Origin: Kitasatospora sp. NBC_00458
Lineage (GTDB): Bacteria; Actinomycetota; Actinomycetes; Streptomycetales; Streptomycetaceae
NCBI RefSeq assembly: GCF_036013975.1
Contig: NZ_CP107904.1
Span: 1,736,001-1,800,000, forward strand
DNA length: 64,000 nt
Direction of reading: 5' to 3'
The translations under genes and the position numbers were made by a program. Position 1 is the stretch's first letter, and each line of letters begins with the position of its first letter. Below the pieces are notes generated by a model, which saw only the letters and a list, made by a program, of their open reading frames with translations, did not search any database and was not told the origin of the DNA. Shown here piece after piece: positions 59,181 through 64,000 of the stretch.

Positions 59181-60086
59181 ATGGGCATGACTGTTCCGGT
59201 TGTCATCGGCGGATTCGCCGAGTCCGAGGTGCACGCCGTCCTTGAGGAAGCCTGCCGTCGTATCGGAGTAGACCCTGCGGGTGCCGAAATGCTGCGCGGC
59301 CACACCAACGCGGTGTTCCTGCTCCGGGCCGCCGGAGCGGTGGCCAAGATCGCTCGTGCGGGTACCCCCGTGGGCGACGTCGAGCGCACCGTGCGGCTGG
59401 TCCGGTGGCTCAGCCAGCGCGACTTCCCGACCGTCGAACTGCTGCCGGTGGAGCAGCCCGTTCTCGTCGGTGAGCACGCCGTCACCTTCTGGCACTACCT
59501 CCCCCAATCCGACCACCCCGTGCCGGCCGCGCATCTCGCCGTACCCCTTCGCACCCTGCATCAACTCCCACCTCCTCCCTTCGAGGTCCGGCCGCTCGAC
59601 ACGGCCGGGGCGATCCGTCGGTCGATCGCGGCGATCACGGCTCTGCCACCTGCGGACACGGCGTTTCTGCGGCAGCGGTTGTCCAACCTCGAATCGGCAC
59701 TGGCCAACGTTCACTTCGTACTGCGTCCCGGCCTTCTCCAGGGCGACCCTCAGCACCGAAACGCACTTCACCAGGGCGAAGCGGCGGTGCTGTGCGATTG
59801 GGACACGGCCTGTTTCGGCCCTCCTGAACTGGATCTCGTCACGGTGGAGATCCACTGCCGCCGGTTCGGCTACGGCCGCAGCCACTACCGGCGATTCGCC
59901 GACCTGTACGGCTTCGACGTGACCACCTGGAGCGGCTACGCCGTCCTGCGCGACCTGCGCGAGTTGCGGATGATCACCACGAATGCGAAGCGCGCCAGGA
60001 CGGGCAGCTCGACTCTTGAAGAAGTCCGGCGCCGCGTCGAAGGGCTACGGCTTGGCCAGGTCGACTCCGGGTGGACCATTCTCTGA
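59181..60086 (+). CDS. aminoglycoside phosphotransferase-like (APH) kinase
   Basis: A 301-residue protein-kinase-like enzyme. The catalytic loop Leu-Leu-Gln-Gly-Asp-Pro-Gln-His-Arg-Asn keeps the catalytic Asp and the Mg-binding Asn, but Gln replaces the usual His before Gly-Asp. Leu-Cys-Asp-Trp-Asp supplies the metal-binding Asp. The N-terminal Lys in Val-Ala-Lys-Ile binds ATP. Substrates of the family range from aminoglycosides to choline and sugars; a resistance function is not implied. ATG at 59181 or 59187 can serve as start. It is 27 bp after the regulator gene. Confidence 0.85.
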   Translation: MGMTVPVVIGGFAESEVHAVLEEACRRIGVDPAGAEMLRGHTNAVFLLRAAGAVAKIARAGTPVGDVERTVRLVRWLSQRDFPTVELLPVEQPVLVGEHAVTFWHYLPQSDHPVPAAHLAVPLRTLHQLPPPPFEVRPLDTAGAIRRSIAAITALPPADTAFLRQRLSNLESALANVHFVLRPGLLQGDPQHRNALHQGEAAVLCDWDTACFGPPELDLVTVEIHCRRFGYGRSHYRRFADLYGFDVTTWSGYAVLRDLRELRMITTNAKRARTGSSTLEEVRRRVEGLRLGQVDSGWTIL

Positions 60087-60090
60087 GCCG

Positions 60091-60456
60091 CTACGCGATC
60101 GCCCCGACGTCCGGCGCCGGGCGAGGCCAGGCCGGCTGCCGTCCGCGCACCACCATCAGCCGTATCCCGGCCACCTGAAGACGTTGCCGACGACGGTCCG
60201 CGCACCCCCTGGCCCCAAGGTGTGCGTCCGTCGGCAGGACCACGGCGTACAGCCCCTTCCCGGTGATGGACGTAACGACCGCCTCGGGATCGCTTCCGTC
60301 GTCGGTGATCACCGTGGAGAGCGCCAACTCCCGCTCCGCGCAGAAGCTCTGAAGTACCTCGGACAGGGCCTGCCTCCGGCGAAGAGAAGTGGCCACGGAC
60401 GCGTTGAGAAGTCCAACAACCAAGGGAAGCGGTACAGGCAGTTGTTCAGTCAGCAT
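60091..60456 (-). CDS. small hypothetical protein
   Basis: A 121-residue protein with Leu-Ser-Thr-Val-Ile-Thr-Asp-Asp-Gly-Ser-Asp-Pro-Glu-Ala-Val and Tyr-Ala-Val-Val-Leu-Pro-Thr-Asp-Ala-His-Leu segments that look like a small alpha/beta domain, vaguely reminiscent of serine-recombinase or RpiR-like folds but without a catalytic motif. ATG at 60456 has GAGGAGAG 8 nt upstream. It is convergent with the APH gene (4-bp gap) and divergent from the second HTH-TPR gene. Confidence 0.65.
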   Translation of the reverse strand: MLTEQLPVPLPLVVGLLNASVATSLRRRQALSEVLQSFCAERELALSTVITDDGSDPEAVVTSITGKGLYAVVLPTDAHLGARGCADRRRQRLQVAGIRLMVVRGRQPAWPRPAPDVGAIA

Positions 60457-60531
60457 CGGCCGCTCTCCTCTACCTCTGGGCCTCAGTTCCTCCAGCGTGC
60501 CGGGCACAGCCGCCGTGGGGAATGAACGGTT

Positions 60532-60551
60532 GTGGCAGTTGCGTGGCAGTT
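60532..60551. promoter_or_regulatory. two GTGGCAGTT direct repeats 11 bp apart
   Basis: GTGGCAGTT at 60532-60540 and 60543-60551 repeats with an 11-bp period in the region between the small hypothetical gene and the HTH-TPR gene. The spacing places both on one DNA face, as expected for a dimeric regulator. Confidence 0.4.
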
Positions 60552-60610
60552 CCGCCGCACAGGCCCGTCGGTGAGTGCTTCGATGGTCGCCGATCCGGGA
60601 GGTGATGCAC

Positions 60611-61699
60611 GTGACCGTGAGCGAGTGGAGCGGGGTCGAGGCCAGAGCCCTACGGCTGGCCAGCCGGCGCAGCGTCCGGGACTTCGCGGCGGACTTAGGT
60701 GTCGCGGTGCGCACGGTGTCGAACTGGGAGCGGCTGGGGGCGAGCACGACGCCCCGGCCGGACACCCAGGCGATTCTGGACACGGCTCTGGGCCGCCTCG
60801 ATGCGGCCGCCGCGCTGCGCTTCGAGGCAGTCCTGTCGGGGAGCGGTCGGCCGGTGGCGGCTCGGGCCAAGGGCGGGCCCCGGTTGTGGGAGTACGAGAC
60901 GTGGGCCGAGGACATCGAGCGGGCCGTGCTCGCCGCGTCCGGGCAGAACTTCGCGTTCGCGGAGAACCTGCTGGAGCGGTGGCGAACACGCTGGCCGGCA
61001 CGCGAGTTGGACGACCGGGGCCTGTACCTGTTCGCGCGGACGACGACGCTCGCGGGCGATCTGCTGAGGGACCGCGGGGTGCTGCTCGGCCCGCTCTCGG
61101 CGTCGCGGTCGTACGCGGCGGCCCGGTCGGTCTTCGACCAGCTCGGTGTTCCGCGCCGGGTGGCGCAGTTGGACCTGTCGCTGGCGGTGGTCCGGGAGAT
61201 GTCCGGTGACCTGGCGGGTGCGGCCGAGGCGTATGGGCAGTTGGCCGGCGACGTCCGGCTGAGTCTGCGCGATCGGCATCGGGCCGGGCTGTGGGTCGGC
61301 ACGTCGTTGGACAAGCAGGGGCTGCACGAGGAGGCCGTACCGCTGATGCGTGCGGCGATCCGGGGGTTCGACGCCTTGACCGAGCCGGAGGACTGGGGCA
61401 CCGCGCACCAGAAGCTGGCGCTGTTGCACCGCGGCGCGGGTGATCTCGGGGAGGCTGCCCGGATGATCGAGGTCGCGCAGTCGGCCGGCGGCGGGTCATC
61501 CCCCATGCAGCAGGTGCGGCTGGGCACGGCGCGCGGCCACATCCTGCTGTCCGACCCAGCGAGCGTCGGCGAAGGGCTGGCCCTACTGCACGAGGCCGCC
61601 ACCCAGGCGGCCACGTACGGTATGAGCCACCAGCTGCGCGCCATCGAACGCATCCGAGGACGCCTCGACCGCGGAGGTGCGGCAGTCCCGTTCAGGTAA
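60611..61699 (+). CDS. HTH-TPR transcriptional regulator (XRE-like)
   Basis: A 362-residue protein. Residues 12-55 hold an XRE-type HTH (Arg-Ser-Val-Arg-Asp-Phe-Ala-Ala-Asp-Leu-Gly-Val-Ala-Val-Arg-Thr-Val-Ser-Asn-Trp-Glu), followed by TPR-like helices (Ala-Ala-Glu-Ala-Tyr-Gly-Gln-Leu-Ala-Gly-Asp). GTG at 60611 has GGGAGG 8 nt upstream; an upstream ATG is too close to it. It precedes the YdcF and WbqC genes by 13 bp and may control them. Direct repeats in its promoter fit autoregulation. Confidence 0.82.
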   Translation: MTVSEWSGVEARALRLASRRSVRDFAADLGVAVRTVSNWERLGASTTPRPDTQAILDTALGRLDAAAALRFEAVLSGSGRPVAARAKGGPRLWEYETWAEDIERAVLAASGQNFAFAENLLERWRTRWPARELDDRGLYLFARTTTLAGDLLRDRGVLLGPLSASRSYAAARSVFDQLGVPRRVAQLDLSLAVVREMSGDLAGAAEAYGQLAGDVRLSLRDRHRAGLWVGTSLDKQGLHEEAVPLMRAAIRGFDALTEPEDWGTAHQKLALLHRGAGDLGEAARMIEVAQSAGGGSSPMQQVRLGTARGHILLSDPASVGEGLALLHEAATQAATYGMSHQLRAIERIRGRLDRGGAAVPFR

Positions 61700-61712
61700 C
61701 CAGGAGAAGCAC

Positions 61713-62381
61713 GTGACGAGCACTTCCCGGCGCGAGATCACCGACCAGCAGTGGGCGGACACCGTGCTGCTGTGGGACTACCAGCAGATGGGCCACGACC
61801 TGCGGCCGTGCGACGTGGCGATCGGCCTGGGATCCCACGACCTCGGAGTGGCCGCCGAGACGGCCGGGCTCTACCTGCGCGGCCTGGTGAAGCGGATCGT
61901 CTTCACCGGCGGACCGAACCCGAGCCGGCCGGAGGCGTTCCCGCGCGGTGAGGCCGTGCACTTCGCCGAGCACGCCGTGGCCCTCGGCGTTCCGGAGTCC
62001 GCGATCCTGCGGGAGCCGAACGCCCGCAACACCGGGCAGAACATCGAGTTCAGCCGCAAGGTCCTGGCCGAGGCCGGCGTCCGAGTGTCCTCGGTGCTGC
62101 TCGTCTCGATGCCCTACATGGAACGGCGGGCGTACGCCACCTGCCTCCAGGTCTGGCCGGAGGTGGACGTGGTGTGCACCTCCAGCGCGATGGACCTGCA
62201 CGACTACGCGAAATCGATCGGCGACGACCGGCTCGTGATCGACAGCCTGGTGGGTGACCTCCAGCGGGTCATCGAGTACCCGAAGCTCGGCTTCGCCGTC
62301 GCCCAGGACGTACCCGGGAGTGTCCACGATGCCTACCAGCGGCTCATCGACGACGGATTCACCAGCCGCCTTCTCCCCTGA
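61713..62381 (+). CDS. YdcF/SanA-like DUF218 protein
   Basis: A 222-residue protein of the YdcF/ElyC group: Ala-Ile-Gly-Leu-Gly-Ser-His near the start, Ile-Val-Phe-Thr-Gly-Gly, Asn-Ala-Arg-Asn-Thr-Gly-Gln-Asn, and Val-Ser-Met-Pro-Tyr-Met-Glu-Arg-Arg-Ala late. GTG at 61713 has CAGGAG 6 nt upstream. The family is linked to cell-envelope or antibiotic-sensitivity phenotypes in other bacteria, but its activity is unclear. It overlaps the WbqC gene by 53 bp and likely forms a unit with it. Confidence 0.82.
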   Translation: MTSTSRREITDQQWADTVLLWDYQQMGHDLRPCDVAIGLGSHDLGVAAETAGLYLRGLVKRIVFTGGPNPSRPEAFPRGEAVHFAEHAVALGVPESAILREPNARNTGQNIEFSRKVLAEAGVRVSSVLLVSMPYMERRAYATCLQVWPEVDVVCTSSAMDLHDYAKSIGDDRLVIDSLVGDLQRVIEYPKLGFAVAQDVPGSVHDAYQRLIDDGFTSRLLP

Positions 62382-63108
62382 CCCTCGGCCGGCCCGGCCG
62401 GTGTGCGCGATCCACCAGCCCAACTTCTTCCCTCGCCTGTCCACCGTGGCCAAGCTGGCCGGCGCGGATGTGTGGGTGGTCCTGAACGATGTGCAGTTCG
62501 CCCGCCGCGACTATCAGCACCGGGCCCGGCTCGGCTCCTTCGCCGACGACAGCCGGGCCTGCTGGCTGACCGTCCCCACCCACCTGCCGGACGGCCGCTC
62601 GACGGTGATCCGCGAAGCCCGGGTAGTCGACGCGGCCCTCTCCCGTCGCCGAGTCGAAGGGGTTCTCCACGAGCGGTACCGGGCCAGCCCGACCTGGCCG
62701 CTGCTCGCCGAGCGGCTCCAGCCGGTCCTGGAGCTGTTCGAGAACACCGACCGGCTCGCAGAGATCGCGGAGGCGACCACCCGGCTGCTGCTCGACCTGC
62801 TCGGATGGAGGGGACGCGTGGTGCACAGCAGCACACTCGCCGCCGGCACAGGGCGGACCCAGCGGCTCGTGGACCTGTGCCGGGCTGTGGGTGCCGCCTC
62901 CTACCTGTGCGGCACCGGCGGGGCAAGGTACGTGGAGCCGTTGCTGTTCGCGGATGCCGGGATCGAGCTCCGCCCGTTCTCCGTGCCGGCCTCGGGGGTG
63001 TGGGAGGACGCGCGGTCGGTCAGCGCCGTGCACCCATTGATGGTGCACGGCGCGGCGGCTGTCCGGCACCGTGTCGCAGCGCGGCGTGGACCTGACGCCT
63101 GGCGGTGA
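62329..63108 (+). CDS. WbqC-family protein
   Basis: About 259 residues. The WbqC hallmark Ala-Ile-His-Gln-Pro-Asn-Phe-Phe-Pro, then Val-Val-Leu-Asn-Asp-Val-Gln-Phe-Ala-Arg-Arg and a Tyr-Leu-Cys-Gly-Thr-Gly-Gly-Ala-Arg-Tyr-Val segment, marks the family, which occurs in glycan and sugar-modification loci and in natural-product loci. ATG at 62329 is used, with GGGAG about 9 nt upstream and a 53-bp overlap with the YdcF gene; GTG 62401, nearer the domain, is another possibility. The gene ends 356 bp from the right island end. Confidence 0.78.
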   Translation: MPTSGSSTTDSPAAFSPDPRPARPVCAIHQPNFFPRLSTVAKLAGADVWVVLNDVQFARRDYQHRARLGSFADDSRACWLTVPTHLPDGRSTVIREARVVDAALSRRRVEGVLHERYRASPTWPLLAERLQPVLELFENTDRLAEIAEATTRLLLDLLGWRGRVVHSSTLAAGTGRTQRLVDLCRAVGAASYLCGTGGARYVEPLLFADAGIELRPFSVPASGVWEDARSVSAVHPLMVHGAAAVRHRVAARRGPDAWR

Positions 63109-63463
63109 GGAAGCGGACACCGGTACTGGCCGCCGGCAATCCGAGCGGCCCCGGCTATGTCCTGATCAGCCGGTCGGCGCCGCTTGGTGGGACCCTTCGC
63201 CGAGCACCAACCGCCGGAGGCCCCGCCCCTCTTCTCCGCAATCAGCTTCAAGCTGATGGGCAATCAGAAAAGTTAGCAACAGGTCAGCGTCGATACGAGC
63301 AAACCTTGCGACAGACGCGTAGACCTGAGAATCAACAGGCCTTGCACCTTGCCTCCCAAGGGGGCGAGTAAGCGAAGCGGAAATCGTTCTGCCATGGACC
63401 TTCAGATGCCCACACAGTCCTGCCGGCAGCGGCGAGCACGAAGACGACCCTCGATTCATCTTC
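63109..63463. other. noncoding stretch before attR with 17-bp inverted repeat
   Basis: 355 bp with no gene I can support and more A and T than the rest. ATCAGCTT and AAGCTGAT around a single C form an inverted repeat at 63241-63257. It could be an arm site for the integrase or a small operator; there is no T-run to make it a terminator. Confidence 0.4.
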
Positions 63464-63468
63464 CCAGG

Positions 63469-64000
63469 TCAGCGCACCCGCCCTCGCGCCTTCAGGGGGA
63501 TGTCGGGAAGCTCCGGCGCCCTCAGCCGGGCGCCGTCGTAGCCGTGGACTTCGCCGAAGCGGGTGCCGGTCTCCCAGTCGTTGCGGGCGTGGAGGATCTC
63601 GTCGCCGGTGCGGCCGATGAAGTTCCACCACATGACGAGTCTCTCTTCGAAGGGGGTGCCGCCGAGGAGGAGGAGTGAGGCGTCGGTGTGGGCGTGGAGG
63701 GGGAGGTGGGGGCGGCCGGTGCCGAGGTAGAGCATGGCGCCGGGGTCGAGGGGGACGCCGTCGACTTCGGTGTGGCCGGACATGGTGAGGACGGCGTACT
63801 CGAAGTCGGGTTGGAGGGGGAGGCGGAGGCGGGCGCCCCGGGTGAGGGTGAGGTCGGCGCCGACGAGGGGGGTGTGGGTGGTGCCGGGTGAGGTGGCGGT
63901 GTCGAGGGTGCCGAGGATGACGGTGGCGTCGAGGCCGGGGGCGGTGACGTGGGGCAGGTCGGGGTGGTGTTCGAAGGCGGGGTCGGTGTGGCGGTGGCTG
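63469..64000 (-). CDS. pirin-family protein, C-terminal part (5' end outside window)
   Basis: The minus-strand frame is open from the right edge to the stop at 63469-63471. It encodes the C-terminal pirin/cupin part: Arg-Leu-Pro-Leu-Gln-Pro-Asp-Phe-Glu-Tyr-Ala-Val-Leu, Met-Ser-Gly-His-Thr-Glu-Val-Asp-Gly, Leu-Leu-Leu-Gly-Gly-Thr-Pro-Phe-Glu-Glu-Arg, Met-Trp-Trp-Asn-Phe-Ile-Gly-Arg-Thr. Pirins are iron-binding bicupins with quercetinase-like activity in some cases. The last 21 or so codons are the island-supplied end; they differ from the remnant at 42228 (Ala-Arg-Leu-Arg-Ala-Pro-Glu instead of Pro-Arg-Leu-His-Ala-Pro-Thr) but keep the same length. Confidence 0.88.
   Translation of the reverse strand, partial: SHRHTDPAFEHHPDLPHVTAPGLDATVILGTLDTATSPGTTHTPLVGADLTLTRGARLRLPLQPDFEYAVLTMSGHTEVDGVPLDPGAMLYLGTGRPHLPLHAHTDASLLLLGGTPFEERLVMWWNFIGRTGDEILHARNDWETGTRFGEVHGYDGARLRAPELPDIPLKARGRVR
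63532..63613. other. attR-like core: 82-bp identical repeat
   Basis: Identical to 42291-42372. It lies within the intact pirin gene, so integration leaves the gene readable through the junction with a new 3' end from the island. Confidence 0.8.

Larger units (their letters stand above)
42291..63613. mobile_element. integrated genomic island in a pirin gene (21.2 kb)
   Basis: Direct repeats of the pirin 3' end bound the island. The integrase and excisionase genes sit at the left end. Cargo is an FxLD lanthipeptide operon, regulators, an IS5-family element and enzyme genes. No rep, tra or phage structural gene is recognised, so it may be a degraded integrative element or one mobilised by others. 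Base composition is slightly more AT-rich than the left part of the window, most visibly at 43.7-44.3 kb and 63.1-63.4 kb. Confidence 0.78.

Noticed and set aside
42291..63613. The island as a prophage or conjugative element
   Set aside because: No capsid, terminase, lysis, replication initiator or FtsK/Tra-type gene was recognised between the repeats.
1..64000. CRISPR arrays, tRNA or rRNA genes
   Set aside because: No regularly spaced repeats with unique spacers and no cloverleaf or rRNA sequence was recognised by eye; the island uses a protein gene, not a tRNA, as its site.

Overview
The window is very GC-rich actinobacterial chromosome: almost every codon ends in G or C, GTG and TTG starts are common, and purine-rich ribosome binding sites precede most genes. 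Gene content (a SpoIIE/anti-sigma/STAS regulatory set with a SigB/SigF-type sigma factor, LysR-transporter pairs, a Tat-lipoprotein sugar ABC system, an FxLD lanthipeptide cluster) points to a Streptomycetaceae member such as Streptomyces or Kitasatospora. No rRNA, tRNA or CRISPR array was recognised.

Layout, 0-42.2 kb (chromosomal background). 0-4 kb: the end of an FtsX-like permease, a styrene-monooxygenase-like flavoprotein and an SDR. 4.0-10.2 kb: an alpha-galactoside uptake and hydrolysis operon (solute-binding lipoprotein, two permeases, alpha-galactosidase, LacI regulator). 10.2-19.4 kb: a class V aminotransferase with a perfect palindrome at its promoter, a secreted M9 collagenase, a DJ-1/PfpI protein, a GNAT, and a LysR gene divergent from a hemerythrin-MFS pair. 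19.8-25.7 kb: a general-stress block with a sigma factor, an ANTAR-GAF-PAS-PP2C phosphatase, two HATPase anti-sigma-like proteins around a STAS antagonist, and a CsbD protein. 25.8-31.3 kb: a DDAH-like hydrolase beside a haem-oxygenase-like diiron protein, a CDGSH protein, an NPPY methyltransferase and several small proteins. 31.6-36.4 kb: a membrane protein and a two-component system joined to an ABC-2 exporter whose ATPase has a His/Asp/Gly-rich insertion. 36.6-40.1 kb: LysR divergent from a DMT exporter and an MFS exporter.

Layout, 42.3-63.6 kb (integrated genomic island). A gapless 170-bp direct repeat (42223-42392 and 63464-63633, 21,241 bp apart, with an 82-bp identical block) is the 3' end of a pirin-family gene. 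The intact gene runs off the right edge and a 3' remnant lies at the left. A tyrosine integrase and an excisionase sit just inside the left repeat. I read this as a site-specific element integrated in the pirin gene that supplies a replacement 3' end. It carries an SDR remnant, a PASTA lipoprotein, an IS5-family element beside an ATPase fragment, a complete FxLD class I lanthipeptide operon (methyltransferase, 59-residue precursor, LanB, LanC, stand-alone SpaB_C protein and three unknown genes), an ATP-binding regulator divergent from an HTH-TPR regulator, an APH-like kinase, a second HTH-TPR regulator, and an overlapping YdcF-WbqC pair. No replication or conjugation gene was recognised.

The most interesting system is the island with its lanthipeptide operon. 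The PCMT-like FxLD methyltransferase and the Asp-Gly step inside the Cys-rich core suggest an isoaspartate-containing lanthipeptide. The operon continues into three uncharacterised, mostly translationally coupled genes, one of which appears to lack a canonical start codon.
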